Shown: positions 11,835 to 24,547 of the stretch, one piece after another
Numbering within the stretch: position 1 is the stretch's first letter
How the letters are laid out: each line of letters opens with the position of its first letter
NCBI RefSeq assembly: GCF_000090795.2
Contig: NW_003546288.1
Span: 213,483-277,482, forward strand
Direction: 5' to 3'
DNA: 64,000 nucleotides
DNA from: Amphimedon queenslandica
Lineage: Eukaryota; Porifera; Demospongiae; Haplosclerida; Niphatidae
Notes under the pieces: model-generated
Seen by the model: only the letters and a program-made list of their open reading frames with translations
Database searches by the model: none
What the model was told of the DNA's origin: nothing
Made by a program: the position numbers and the translations under genes

Positions 11835-14403
11835 TGTCTTTTCTCAAATACTTTCAAAAAAAGAGCAGCCAATACCAATCCAGTTCTGCAAGTACATCTA
11901 CACTGTGTACTAGCACTTCAAGTTCAGCAGGTATGTTGACATTAAAGAATCAGGTAGCTATTGAAATCTTGGTTTTATAATTAGATTGTACACAAACAGA
12001 TCTTCAGCCTCAAATTCCTAACCAGACTACTAGCAATGGTATTTCATTTCCAGTTGTAGAAGAAGCTACCAGTGATTCTGAACTTGAAATTAGTTCTTCT
12101 CATTCCACTTTACTTCGTCAAGCAAAACATCCAAACAGACAATGCCATTGACAATACCAACAACTGTACATGTACCTCGAGTGATACTGTAGATAATATT
12201 GCTACTCTTTTTGGACAGCGAACATTTTTAAATGTCAAATAATTAAATACCACAATAAGTTTAAGGAAAAGTCACAGAAATACTCCTTTCCGAAGAGAGA
12301 TGATAGACGATTGTTTTAATCCTTTTTGCTATATTAACACACATGGTTAGCTTACAGCAAGCAAGAGAGTGCTGGATTTTGTCTTCCCTGTGTTCTTTTT
12401 GCATCTTCCACAACATACCATGGGGCAGCTCCAGGAGTCCTTGTAAGTCGGCCTTTTGTCAACTTTAGGAGAGTTTCTAAAATCCAACCACTACACACCA
12501 AGAAAGACCATCTCAGTGCTTCAGTTAGGAAAGTGGATGACTTCAAAAAGGTTATGAATAACGAACAAAAACCTATTTCTTCTCTTGTTAATACTGATGT
12601 TGCTGATCAAATCGCACTTAACTGTCAGAAGCCAGCATCCATCTTCAAAAACTCATTTTATGTTAACAATAGAATGTTAGTCTTCGTGGCAACAGAGACA
12701 ATCTCACAGATATTGAGAAACATCTATCTACCTGATTCAATCAATCATGGTAATTTCCATGTTTTTCTCCATATTTTAATTGACTCTGGTGATACTGTAC
12801 TAGAATACCATTTTAGATAGTGTTTGAAATGCTACATACACATCTTCCATTATTTCAAACAATATTATAAATGTACTATCTAGTCAAGTTTGTGATACAA
12901 TTGTCAGAAATGTACAGGCTGCTAAATGGTTTACAGTGGTTGTAAATGAAGTAACCGATGTATGTAATAAGGAGATACTTAGCTTAAATGCATGTTACTG
13001 GGATAGTGCATCTTGTCTTATTCGTGAAGATTTACTTGGTTTTTTTTTAATGCAACAGCGGTGTTAGCGGGAAAGACTTAGCTTAAAAGATTATGACATC
13101 TCAGGAAAGTTTTACTTAGATCTATTTCATCTGAGAGAAGTTTGTGATGGACAGGAAACATAACAGGGTCTGTAAATGGAGCAGCTGCCATCATAACTCG
13201 TAAATATTTCTTAGCACTTTATTTAAATTGTGCTTCTCGTTGCCTCAACTTAATTAAGTGTTGTCAAACTTTCTGAGCAGACCAGTGTCCATAACATAAT
13301 AAATATAATTTATCGTATTCACCTATTCTTTAATTCTCATCCACAGAGGCAGGAAGGTTTAGATGGAGCTATTTCAGGAACTCACAATGATTACAGTATC
13401 CATAAATTAAAAGATCTTTGTCAGACGAGATGGGTTCAATGTCTTGATGCTTCATCTACCTTTATAACACTTCATCAGTCTACAATAAGTTGTTTAGGTA
13501 CAATCTATCAAGCGGGACTACAGTTGTGGATATCAAATACCATTACAGATGCCCATGGCCTCCAATTAGCTATCGCTACTTTGGACTTTATATCTGTACT
13601 TGTAATTATCAACTCCTGTCTTCAGTATCTTTGCCCATTAACAGTTTCCGTACAAGGAAAAACAATGGATATTGTTTATGCTTTGTGAGATGTTGTTTTT
13701 ATTAACACCCTCAGTAAGGTCAGAAACATAACTGACACATCACTCTAGATGGTATAGTGACAAAAAGAATGTGTACTTTAGCTGCAATAGTTCCATCAAT
13801 TCCTCGTACCTGTCACCGTCAAACTCAACACAGTAATGTTCCTGCTGATTCATTTCAATTCCCATTATTGACCATCTTTTATCCAAGTTAACTACTAGAT
13901 TCTCCTGACATCATTAAACTGCTCTACTTGGCCTTTATATTGTACCTTCCACAATGACCTCTATGTCCTTTCAAGTATTTACTCAAGCAATTTTAAACAA
14001 TCTGAACTATACAAAGAAGTAATACCGTCTCCAGAATCATTCATGAGTGAAATTGATATTTTGAAGTGGCTGGAAATTTCTACAAACCATGGAGCAGCTA
14101 GCTTACCAGATTCTCCGTTATATACTCTTTCTCAAACAACTAATATTTCCTAACATCAAGGTTCTGTTGACCATTTTAGCTACACTTCCTGACACCACGT
14201 GCGTAGCAGAACGATTGTTTAGCAGCTTGAAAAGGACAAAAACATCTCTTTGGTCTTCAATGACCACTTCCGGGTTAACAAACCTCACACACCTTCACAT
14301 ATTCAGGAACATTGAAATTGATGTCCCTTCTGTAATGGAAGAGTTTTCACAACGGCATCGTAGAAAAATACATTTATCTAGCATTTTAAGTAGCTTCCCA
14401 TGA
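11835..14403 (+). pseudogene. TTF/ZMYM1-type hAT transposase relic, plus strand
   Basis: The first piece starts at ATG 11835 (MSFLKYFQKKSSQYQ, then serine/threonine-rich). At 12540-12820 a segment matches the family's conserved middle (KPISSLVNTDVADQIA; the RGHRDN-like part is frame-shifted). At about 12905-12990 comes the DUF4371-like core (AAKWFTVVVNEVTDVCNKE). Around 13430 a TRWVQCLDA-like motif is seen. The C-terminal dimerisation domain at 14089-14403 is intact in one frame (ILATLPDTTCVAERLFSSLK) and ends in TGA at 14401-14403. Many frameshifts and AT-rich insertions separate the parts, so it is an old dead element, older in look than the hAT at 6458-8491. Confidence 0.75.
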
Positions 14404-15069
14404 TAATCACCAAATGATCCATTGTCTCTCCACTCTATACTCTTCACTTCCTTATAACATTTCTCCCTTCCAGTACTAATTTCTCTTACTACTCTCTAAA
14501 CTTAAATATATCACATATGTATTCCTGGCCACCGACTGAAACTTAATGCCTATCATAGGTGGACCTTTGGTACTGTCTTGTTATTATAGTTGTATATTTG
14601 TGCATTTCTCTCCTGTACTGTGAAGCAATAATAATGACTACTATTGCCAGAGAATTATTCTCTTTCTCAATATGTGACCCAATATCAGAAAACCAGGCTA
14701 CCGGCGGGATCTTGGTAAAACAAGTCCTCACAGATAGAGAAAAAAGTTTCCTTTCCAACAGTATCCCATTTATGACAATGCGCAATAAAACTTTAAAGTG
14801 AAGGACGTTGTTTGGACAATTGCCCTGGAATACAAGTACAGAGAAAAAGCCATTTAATTTATTTTCAATGTTTCCGTGTCATGCCCTTTCACAAGGTAAA
14901 TGAAACCACTCCCACCACATAAACCAAAACAAAATCAATTAATAAACGGGTAAAGAAGAAAGAAGCACTTTTGACAGCATTTTAACTTACTTTTCTTCCT
15001 TTTTAGACATATTAAGGGTGATCTAAAGCCCTGCCATGCATTAAGACTTCAAACACAAATATGTTTTTT
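14404..15069. other. No gene recognised
   Basis: Two mutually antisense frames near 14543-14801 show no family features. Taken as non-coding. Confidence 0.5.
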
Positions 15070-15989
15070 GGGTCACTTACACTTTACCGGCTCCAGGTAG
15101 ATCGGCCACTTAAAGGCTATGACGTCACCTATGACATCATAAATGGACACCCCACAATAGCCCGAGCTAAAAGGATGCTAAATAAGGCAAGACTTGTATA
15201 GTGGAGGTGGGGCATGGGTGGCTGCCCATTTTAATGATGTGAATGAATTTAATAATAAATAATATTTTTTAAAGACTATATTTGAAAGTGAAACCAGCAA
15301 AAAATAGAAATTTGCAGTGGCAATTAGGGGAAGGTAATTTGTTTCCTAGCACCTAAAAATCTAAACACTAAACCCTAACCCTTAAACCCTACAACCGAGC
15401 GCCCCATAATGAAGAATGGGATGTGATTCGAAGAGAATGCTTTGTAAGCTTTGAGGGTTTAGGGTTTAGGCTTTGATGTTTTTATTTGGGTTTTGTGAGG
15501 ACTTTGTGTCGGTGGTTGTGTGTAGTTGGTGAAGCCACCCCACATCCAACCATTGACACAAAACCCTAACAAAATCATAATGAAACCATCAAACTCTAAA
15601 CCACAAACCCTCACAACCTACTTGAGTTTTTGTGCATTTTATGAAAATTTGTATAATAATAGAATGAGATCTTGTGAAAAAGAAGTGTCCTTTGCCAACC
15701 TCATCCTCCCATTACCGCACTTAAGACAGTCTGATTAGTAAAGTCTCCTAGCGCCCCTTTCCTTCATAGCCATTTGCATATCTCTTCTATTGGCCTGCTG
15801 TATATAGCATAAATGTAATCTAGTACAATTCCAGTGGTTAGAATGGAAATGGACGCCATTTTGCCTTCGCATCATGTGATGTATGATTGGCATGTGGTGC
15901 TTGTGACATGTAACCACATCCTGTGAGGTAAAGTTGAAAAAACAGTAAAATGGCGAATTTGCTTGCGGCTGGTAAAGTGTAATGCACCC
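15070..15989. mobile_element. Putative TIR element of about 920 bp
   Basis: The left end (GGGTCACTTACACTTTACCG at 15070) matches the complement of the right end (GGGTGCATTACACTTTACCA, ending at 15989) at roughly 17 of 20 bases. The interior codes for nothing recognisable and holds the telomere-like inverted motifs at 15361-15480. Target duplication is unclear. Confidence 0.45.
15361..15480. repeat. Degenerate CCCTAAA/TTTAGGG inverted pair
   Basis: Positions 15361-15391 hold several CCCTAAA-like words, and 15453-15475 hold the complement (GAGGGTTTAGGGTTTAGG). They form a loose inverted pair. Further CCCTAA and CCCTCA words follow at 15561-15620. The seven-base form differs from the usual animal TTAGGG telomere and the array is very short. 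Confidence 0.5.
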
Positions 15990-16689
15990 AGTTTCTTTAT
16001 TATAAAAGTGGTAGATTTACTACTATGTGTTCTAGTGCCAATAAAGTCCTATTTGTGAACAATTGTAACATCATCTGGGCCATACACTTCATTTACATCC
16101 ACACATTGCTTCTGCTTGAGTTTACAGGTAATATTTTTATTTAGATATTTGTGGAAACTATAATTGAGTGATTTACATGTAACATTGAAGTAGTTAATAG
16201 TTTTGGCACTTGCTGATGAATCCTATAAAAGATTATTGTTATTCTTATGTTTCATAATGTTTTTGTCACTTACAGTTGGACGAGGGCCTCCTTCCCTCCC
16301 TCCTTGCCCTCCTCTTCCCTGCTTTCCGCCTTTATACCACCTTCCTCCTCTGTGTTGCCTTCCCTTCTTCTAAGCAATGGAAAAATTATAGTGATTGGTC
16401 ATGTCATTAATGATCCAAAAATACTTTAAATTTCTTTCACTTGTCTCTCTCTCTCCCAGTCTGTTCCCCTATCCCAGTCTCTTACACTGTCTCTGTCTCC
16501 TCCCCTGTCTCTGTTTCTTCTCCCATCTCCTCACTACTCACCCTCCTCTCACTCCTCCCCTCTTCAATGAGTTCCAACTGCTTTAATTTACAATGGCATA
16601 AAGCCTTGAATTTATACTTAAAGTAATGTTTTCTTCGTAGAGCTGGCCTGAACTGTTCCAAGTCTTCAATTAAGAAATGTGAATTTAAA
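15990..16689. other. No gene; pyrimidine-rich tract
   Basis: Positions 16280-16560 are strongly C/T-rich on the plus strand, giving serine/proline/leucine frames that look like low-complexity artefacts. Confidence 0.55.
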
Positions 16690-17367
16690 GTACCGTATTT
16701 CCTCGAGTAAAAGCCGCCCCCGAGTAGCCGCCTCCCTCGAATAGACGCCTCCTGGGGCCATGGTAGTCAAAGAAATTACCGCCACCTTCAAATAGATGCC
16801 GCATATAATACTATTCATTATTATTATTAATAACCAAGTATTTAATTAACTAGTAAAATGGCCGTCTAGTCACAGTTGAGTCTTAGTCGAGTAGTTCCTT
16901 CATCCTATTGATTAGTTTTCTCTTTCCAGGAAAGGTATAGATACATGGTACTTCTAGGACCTTTCCAAATTCCCTTTTCCCATTAACATGAGCTTCTATT
17001 TGACCTCGCGAAGCAAGAAATATGATGCAACTCGCGAAAACTCCCTAGGAAGGAGAAGAACATGTAGCTCATAATGCAAAGACACTGGGGAACATCTAAA
17101 CTCCTACAGCCTGAGGTAGAACATGAGAGTGATCTTTCTCCAGACCTGGAGCTGGAAGTAGTAGAGTAGTAATTGACATGATGAAGATTGAATTATTTTG
17201 TTTAAAAAGAGTATTAATGGTAAAATAATTAATAATTAATTTAAAATTAATGACAATTAATAATAATCGCCGCCCTCGAACAAAGGCAACCCTCGTATAG
17301 TCGCCTCCCTCCTACAGATGGAAAAATGAAATAGATGCCGCGGCTTTTACTCGAGGAAATACGGTAC
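16690..17367. mobile_element. TIR element of about 680 bp with perfect 28-bp ends
   Basis: The two ends are exact complements over 28 bp, beginning GTACCGTATTTCCTCGAGTA. If the outer TA is the duplicated target, the element proper begins CCGTATTTCC, a mariner-like TA insertion. Inside each end are further CCGCC and CCCTCGAAT/AGACGCC sub-repeats. The centre is AT-rich and non-coding. Ends of this CCGTATTTCCTCG type are, from memory, widespread in animal MITEs. Confidence 0.85.
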
Positions 17368-18159
17368 ATGTAATATAACTGTTGTTTAATTACCTAAGGG
17401 CCTTCCTTCTTCTTGCCTCTTTGTTGTAAATGGAACTGAAATAGAATGCAAAATTAATTTTTTAGTGTAATTGTCCTTCTTACAGTTGCTTCACAACAAA
17501 AATTGTGACACAATCACACATGTAAATAAACTTTCTTAACCCATTTGATTCTATTAAAAACAAATTCATGTATAGTTGTATGTTTCACCTTTCAATCTTA
17601 CCATTCTCTTTTCAACTGTCTCAACTCTTTTCTTTGTCTCTGTCCCCTTTCTCCTCTGTCCTCCTGTCCCTCCTTTCCTCTCTTTCACCATTACTTCTAT
17701 TTCTGCTATAAATACAGTTATTTTTGCTTTTAATGTACAATGCAAACATACATGTACAAACAACTTACCAAGTTCATCTACCAAAAAAAAGGCATTATAG
17801 TTATCACTATAGGGTTACACATTCCCAACTTACCATCAGACGGATGCACCTCAATGAGGACATCCTCTATTGGGGCAGCCATTACTTTTTGATTTTGAAC
17901 TTACAGTTTCAGGTGTCTTATTTTATATCCTAAAGGTCACAGTTGACACTGTTCTTTGATTGGCTGTGAATGATGCAATGACTTCTATTTCGGTATTCTC
18001 CTCCAACACATTTTTATTATCAGTCCTTTCACCTGCGCAGATAAAGACAAATCACCTGTATAATAACTTTGTGACTAACTTTCTCTCAACCTTCTGTTTT
18101 GAGTTAGTAAATTTTAAACAAAAATAAGTGTTGTGTTGATGTTGATGTCTCACACACAT
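17368..18159. other. No gene; C/T-rich tract at 17590-17700
   Basis: Low-complexity pyrimidine-rich sequence produces overlapping frames on both strands. No motif is seen. Confidence 0.55.
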
Positions 18160-18375
18160 ACTAGTTCCACACTTTTGTTTTGAAAAAAGGGGATCCATAG
18201 TTTGTATGTCTTAGCGTCACAAACGAGTTCCTCTCCCTTAGGGGATCAATAGTTTGAATATTTGGCATTTAAACTAATTCCACTACTGTTTCAGGGGATC
18301 AATAGTCTTTTTGTTGTAGACAAACTAGTTCCACTCCTGTTGGATGGGGATCAATAGTATGTGCATTACACAAAG
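18160..18375. repeat. Short tandem array, about 50-63 bp unit, four copies
   Basis: Each unit holds ACTAGTTCCACTCCTGTT-like then GGGGATCAATAGT-like blocks. The ACTAGTTCC-like block starts at 18160, 18223, 18273 and 18324, giving spacings of 63, 50 and 51. The units are diverged. Confidence 0.7.
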
Positions 18376-18392
18376 TCATTTTTGTTATTCAT

Positions 18393-19080
18393 TTACAGAT
18401 TACATGGACAAGTTCTACTGTTATGACCGAATTGACCACAATTACAACATATTCTTTGTGTTGTAGGTGGTTCTAAAAATTTCATTGAAGAATGCAGTAC
18501 TTCGATTTTCATTGCAAGGTCATCTACGCTTGGTGTATTGTCAAGGTGATCCTGCTGGTCGAGGTGCATCAGGAAGTGGGCAGTTTGCATCTTTACATTC
18601 ATAGCTGCAAAACAATCTTATCTTTTCGTAAAGGTACCATTTCATTTCACTTGAAATACCCTTTGGTGGTAATACATTAGGTAGATCATATTCCATTATT
18701 TGAGCATCCTCTTTCAACAAATTGAATTGTGTGAATGGGCCATACAACTTGTCTGGCAGCAACTATATCAGGTGAGGTCGCATTAACAACAAAGTGTTGA
18801 AAGCCTTTGATGTCTTTTATTTTCTTGAATATGTAGCAAAGTAACTTGACCAGTCAAATGTTTCTACAACGGGTTAACCATTGCTACTTCCTAATGGTTG
18901 GGCTTTGATAACTGCAGGTGATTGTTCTAAAACTTGAATGAAGTCATCCAATGAGTCCACTTCTGCTTTAGAGAATTTTTACTTTGATAGTCCAAAGCAC
19001 CAGTCTGGATAAAATTTTGTCTGTCCAACTGACAGAAAGGATATTGAAATGGATGCATTGAGTCCTTACATGACTCTCCA
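18393..19080 (-). pseudogene. Fragment of an uncharacterised transposon-like gene with zinc knuckle
   Basis: Read on the minus strand from about 19040: TKFYPDWCFGLSK, then VDSLDDFIQVLEQSP, FDWSSYFATYSRK, YGPFTQFNLLKEDAQ, GISSEMKWYLYEKIR and CPLPDAPRPAGSP. It ends, after a frame change near 18545, in a CCHC knuckle (CCNCGQFGHNSRTC) at about 18435-18400. Frame changes and stops separate the blocks, but the order is consistent, and I recall similar proteins from cnidarian and sponge genomes without a named function. The knuckle suggests nucleic-acid binding. The gene is broken. Confidence 0.5.
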
Positions 19081-19342
19081 TAAGAGGTACTAAAATAAAT
19101 GAAGAATTACATTTAAAATGTTCATTATTGTACATGTATTATACTTACTTCAATAACTGTATTATTTTTATTTTGCCCTGTGCAGTTGTCAGCATTGAAA
19201 TGGATAACATTTAATTTGTAAGTCTCATACCTTGGTATTAATCCATTCATTTTGTTGTTTTTCATGATTTTCTCAAACCTGCTTTTGCCACATGCATGTA
19301 GCTTCAGAAATGTTACTCTACAAACCTAGTTGAAAAATATAA

Positions 19343-19869
19343 TTAATTTTGTGTTGTGTCACTCATAGTTACAAACTTTATGACCTTGATGCATGAACGT
19401 AAAAAATTGCCTCTTTCTTTCTGTCTCCTGTTGCTGCCAGCTGACAGTCCTCCCATGGTAGATGTTGCTGCCTTTTGACTCATAATAGCAATCTCTTGGA
19501 GCAGGCTTTGCCATGGCTTGTATGTCACATTTATGTTTTTTGTGCAAGAGTGACTGAACAGTGCATAGCAATTATCTGAACAACCACATCCATGTTCAAA
19601 GAACTTTGACAATTCTTCTCCTGTAGGTCTTCCTTCCTTATGTCATCACAAGAGTGAGTAGTTAATGCATCAGGTGTCACTGATTCTAATTTAAGATCTG
19701 ATACTTTTTGCTCCACAGCCACCTCAGGATCAAACAGTGGTGGATCAATATCTTCAGCACAATCTTCTGTCTCTTTCTCTTCTTCCATATCTTCTACTGC
19801 TTCATATTCTGTCTCTATCAATGAACAAATACACTGTATAACTAAATTTATTGAAATAAAATTGTGCAT
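19343..19869 (-). pseudogene. Fragment of a Cys-rich (HGCGC) transposon-like protein
   Basis: An acidic N-terminal stretch (EDMEEEKETEDCAEDIDPP at about 19800) is followed, after a frame change, by FFEHGCGCSDNCYALFSHS near 19600-19545. Then comes a region with QKERGNF and FMHQGHKVCNYE in the neighbouring frame. The block order matches the N-terminal half of an uncharacterised family whose later half contains a DNCPGQNKN motif; such a later half is found separately at 24548-25394. Broken by frameshifts. Confidence 0.5.
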
Positions 19870-20575
19870 TTATACAGGTGATGGAATGTGATTGTTGTGA
19901 TAGCTAACTGCTATTCACAGTTAGTATGTAAACAAACAGTGTTTTGAAAAAGCTTACCACTAGTTTTATCACAAAAGTAGCCCCAAGTGTAGTCACTGTC
20001 TCAAGGACCAATTTTCTCATATAACAAGCAAGCAATATCTCTTTCTGTAACCACAATATTTAAAGTAGTCTTCTTCGTTTTTGTTATACTTTAAGTAGCT
20101 GCTAAAGAGACTCTAAGGTTACCTTTGACTCATTAAAGCCGTCCGTTTTTATTCCGTGTTCGCTCCGTGTAACATTTTTCGTGCACAATCAAGGTACAAT
20201 GTCAAAGGGCTCAAAACTCAGCAAAGAAGGCTTCGCTACCCCTGATTTTGGTATCAAATGAAAGGATTTTGTTAACAAGTTTATGTGTTAAAATGAAATT
20301 CGCCCAGGTAAAGATTTTTTGTGATTATGAGCCCATAGCTCAAAATGATAATTCCCACAGATAGCCTGGTTTTCTCATATCGGCTCACATATAATCTTTT
20401 GGAATTTTGCTCAGTGTTCCATTGATTTTTGCCTTTGCATCTATGCTTATATGCAATGTGCCACAAGCAGTAAATTATATAAAAAATTTCCAGTGAAGAA
20501 AAAGTAGGTGTGGCCAAAAATTCAGCACACTTCGCATGCCACCATTCCTTCCTCCTATAGCCCCCCTTACCAAAA
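19870..20575. other. No gene recognised
   Basis: AT-rich, chance frames only. Confidence 0.5.
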
Positions 20576-20592
20576 TTTTACATATGCCCCTG
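20576..20592 (-). repeat. Second CAGGGGCATATGTAA end
   Basis: On the minus strand the sequence from 20592 begins CAGGGGCATATGTAAAA and runs into a GGTAAGGGGGGCTATAGGAGG-like tract. It shares its first 15 bases with the candidate hAT end at 4736. It may be a solo end of the same element type. Confidence 0.4.
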
Positions 20593-23205
20593 GTACCCAT
20601 AACATCTGAATTAGTATTCGAAACAAAAGTAAAAAAATGCAGTGACATGCCAGTAAAATCTTCACTATATGCACCATTCCCTTTATAACAAGAAATCTCA
20701 CCTAACTATCCTCATTAGACCTATACTGAGCTTATTGAGAGAAAAAGGAGAAAACGAAGGAGATCACAGACCATGTGACAAAAGCCACTATCTTGTAGTC
20801 ATTGCAAAGACACCCTAGGCCGAGGGCCCAAGCTGCTAAGACTATTTTGAATGCATTATTTACGGTAGCGACCCATAATTAAAATTACTGATGCAAGAAG
20901 CTCTCCAGATGAAAGGCAAATCTAAGCCCAAGGTGCCCGAAATGGAGTATAGCAAGAAAGCCATGCTGCAGCAAGAGTTAGCCGGTCTATATGATGTATT
21001 CTGGCCTCCATACTTTCAATAAATGCTGCTGGTAACCCTGTAATACCTTGTAGGGCTCACAAAAATGGCTAGGCTGTGTCACCACCTTTAATTTTCTTTT
21101 GATGTTGGTGCCTTTGTGCCATCAGTAATGATTTGCATTGTGGGTGGATACCTTATAGGAAAAAAATTATTTATTATGAATGTATATCATTTTTATAATT
21201 ATATTTTTTGATAATAATCTTGGCTCCTAGGGCGCCAATGCTTTTACTGTCAATAGTACAAAGGTCATGATTAACTACAATGATGATAAGCAGGAAAGGA
21301 ATAATGTCTTGTAAGTAGGAAAATTAAATATCAAAAATTTATCTAGTTTTCGCAAACCATTAATTGTTTGATTTCTAAAAACCTCATTTGTTATATTACA
21401 GAATGTAAGGAACTTTCTAAAACTATTTTATCAGCCTACATGTAGTGTGAAAACAACTGTTTGAAAATTGATAGTGCACTATGATTCGTGCTTTACTCTA
21501 ACTTGTTAACAAACCAAAAGGAGAAATGCAATAACAAAGCACACAAAATTTGCAAACTACTATGGAACTAACTACTATTTGACTAAATGCTACAACAACA
21601 CAAAATAATGGATGTAGCACTAAAGTTGAGGTACATTATCATAGTTTCTTATTATTAGTATTACTATTACTACTATTACTAGGATTGTCACTGCAGCCTG
21701 ATCATGCAGCCAAGCTGTTCAGGCACATTTAATTTTTTTTCTTGTTAAAAGTTTTTGTAATATAAGTTTGGAAACTTTTAAAGTCCTTTTTATCACAGTT
21801 ACTCTGTATCTTCCTCTTCCGACAGCCCAAGTACCTCTGCCTGTTTTTCAAGTACCTCCTCTGATTGTGTAACTATCCCTGCCAGTTGTCCAAGAACAGC
21901 TGCTACAGGTTGTTGATGTACCGCTGTCAGTTCTTTTGTATCTTACAATAAATATTCTTGGAAGGCACAACATAAATAATTTGTAGTAGGTGTAAAACAA
22001 CCAAAATCAGTACCACTAACTAAAACTTGAGATTCACCATTATGCACATAGTCATTACTGGCATGTGCAAAGTCAGGCCAATCATTTTAGCACTTTGAGT
22101 TTGTAACAGACCATGTGACATTGCTGTAATTTCACTTATACATCTTTCGTTCAATAATTTTTGCAAAATGTTATATTGAATCAAGAGATACATACCAAAT
22201 ATTAACTCTCCAGTTTTGGAGGCAACTCAATGAACTCATTAGTCTGGTGAAAAGGTTGTAATGCTGCTTCAATTGAGTCATTTTCAAAAGAAGAATCATG
22301 CATATCAGAACCTTTTCTAACTTCCTCTACTCTAGGAAAAGGAAAAGGTACTACTGAGCCTTGAGAAAGTGCAATAATTGTAGACATCTTGAATCTTATA
22401 TCAGGGGTTCCTTGAAAAATGTAGGGACGAATTAAGCTTCACGGGAGTGCTGAATACTATCACTGTTGACTACTAACTTGTAGAGCGTCCCTTCCTCACA
22501 AAAATCTTTAATGAAATAATAGTTGTTTAATAAATTGGTTAATCTTGCTGACCACACATTTTCACAGTACTTGCAGCGTGTTCCAAATAACTCAATAGGA
22601 GCCGTAAATGATCAATCCTTTGTATGCTAGAAGCCTCTTTATGTCCCTCAAACAAATCATTACATTAACAAGTTGCTCGAAGCATGCTATTGTCTTGGAG
22701 ATAAGGCAAAAATGCATAACATTAATCACATTCATGAACCACACTTCTTTCAGATGTGACTATGTTACTTTCCAGTTCAGCTATGTCTAAGGAATTCACA
22801 GTGACATTGGAGCATGTTACATGTGAAGCATCTAGAAACAAAAAAATATTTGACATCTGAATACGACAGAATTCCTTTGGAGGGACCAAGATAACCTTAG
22901 AATGAAAAGCACTCTTCAAACTTCTAAGTCACTATCAATCAGTTCTGACGTTTCATTGTCTGGCAGGACACACACATATAGATGTTCTTCAATCAATGAT
23001 TCTCCTTTAAGTCCAAAATACAGGACAAGACTGATGGGTGGACTTTTTGAAACCTGGAGAGAAAAAAAATATGCATTATATATGACATGTTAAATGTATA
23101 AATAAACAGGGCTTTTGAAAAACTTATTTAGGCTTCTCATGCGTTGGATAACATTTTAATAGGCTATTTAAGCATCACAAATGTATAATGATAGTTTCAC
23201 TGTTG
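20593..23205. other. No gene recognised
   Basis: A long stretch with only chance frames. TAT/ACT simple repeats occur at 21650-21680. A minus-strand frame at 22202-22387 is acidic, without recognisable motif. Confidence 0.45.
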
Positions 23206-23550
23206 ACATTATTATGTAGGCAATTGCCTATAGGTAGGATTGATGTTGATTTTTCAAGATGGCAGCAGTTTTTATGATTTTTAACACTTAACTCCTTCAT
23301 CTAACGTTGTACAGCCTTATAAAATTGGCTTAGATGAGCTCTCATTCACTAAGCAATTCCTGTGGTACCTTTAATGTGGCCTTTACTGTAGCAGGAGAGA
23401 ACAGGCCTAAATTCAAACTTTTGCAAAATTCTTTGGATTTCTTTTTTTTCTTCCTTCTTCTATCAACATGGAAATCCTTTTACCAGGGAATCGCTGGAGT
23501 TCACTTTCACATCATTCCTTTTTGCTTGGGTCAAGGACAGGTCAAATGGT
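23206..23550. repeat. Dispersed repeat R2, copy a
   Basis: About 340 bp aligning in the same orientation with 56886-57243, including the words TTGATTTTTCAAGATGGC, TTGTACAGCCTTATAAA and GGCTTAGATGAG. The second copy lies inside a TIR element, so this is probably a partial copy of the same family without its ends. Confidence 0.75.
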
Positions 23551-24547
23551 TTCAAACAGAAGCAAGTACAGAGAACAAAATCCAGCTGCAGACACCGGGT
23601 CGTTTCATGATTTATACTGTGTGAAAATGAGCTCTGCCCGGAGGAGTCCAATGGTACTATTGGCTTGGCAAATTTTGCATTTTCTTATCCAACAAGATCT
23701 GTTAATCCAGTTGTTGGAGTGTATCTCAATATTGCAGAGTACTAGTCAAACAGACTATGCACAGGTCCATGTCCCATCACATTCTAAAATTAATCGTAGT
23801 GACATTGTAGCATGTGCTCAGAATATGTGTAGTTGTGCCATGCATGCTAAGAATTGCAGTTCTAGAAATAACAAGTTCTTTTACAACGTAAGAGCAAAAC
23901 CCACAGGTTGCTTGCAAACCAAAAATTTAGAGTCTGAATCAGGATGATACTAGCCTGAATCAGGATGATACTAGCCTGAATCAGTTGTGAAATTAGTGCT
24001 GGATCATGTCTTTTTGGCAATCAGTCACAATACAGTCAAGGAATCAGTTGCCACACAATCATAAAAAGGTCTTGCACTGATTGAGGCCAGAGCATCGGAC
24101 ATGATTAGCAATGATACTTGTTGGGACTGTACCAGTACAGATATCAGACTTGATTCATTCATTTTGGGCAATTTTGCTGATTCAGGCATGATTACTTTTG
24201 GTTGTGTATAAAATTCATGCCGCTGTTGCACCATCTACATGAATGATATTTATTGTATTTTACATTTCTTCTTTACATGTTGTATTGGAAAAATAACAAG
24301 TCTTAGCAACCACCAACTCCAACACCCTTACACCCACTTTGCACTGTTGTCACCAAGTAATTAGATGCAGCTATCACCTTTTATCATCAGGTGTTACATG
24401 TATCACATGTGATTACTTTTACACCGTATTAGTTCTATTTACATCTCGTGTTAATTTGTGAAAGAAATGGCTTCTAGAACGATTTTTCTTCTTTAAAAAT
24501 GACACAATCCATGGCTCTTCCTTAACATTGTACGTTTTGCATACCCA
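23551..24547. other. No gene; 21-bp tandem duplication
   Basis: Positions 23936-23977 carry GAATCAGGATGATACTAGCCT twice in a row, followed by a third partial GAATCAG. Related GATTCAGGCATGATTAC words recur near 24180. No coding motif is recognised. Confidence 0.5.

Noticed and set aside
12352-12546. Minus-strand frame over the plus-strand hAT relic
   Set aside because: Antisense shadow; the plus strand carries the family blocks.
11474-15034. A complete 3.5-kb hAT element bounded by CAGGGCT and AGCCCTG
   Set aside because: Only seven bases match and the flanking 8-mers differ; the left end is plausible but the right end is not supported.
15361-15391. Chromosome-end telomere
   Set aside because: Only a few degenerate words, lying inside a TIR element and far from any sequence end.
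16247-16626. Overlapping Ser/Pro/Leu-rich frames
   Set aside because: They come from a pyrimidine-rich low-complexity tract and have no motif.
17545-17800. Opposing frames on both strands
   Set aside because: C/T-rich simple sequence; no family features on either strand.
22202-22387. Acidic minus-strand frame
   Set aside because: No motif, no splice context and no similarity to other fragments in the window.
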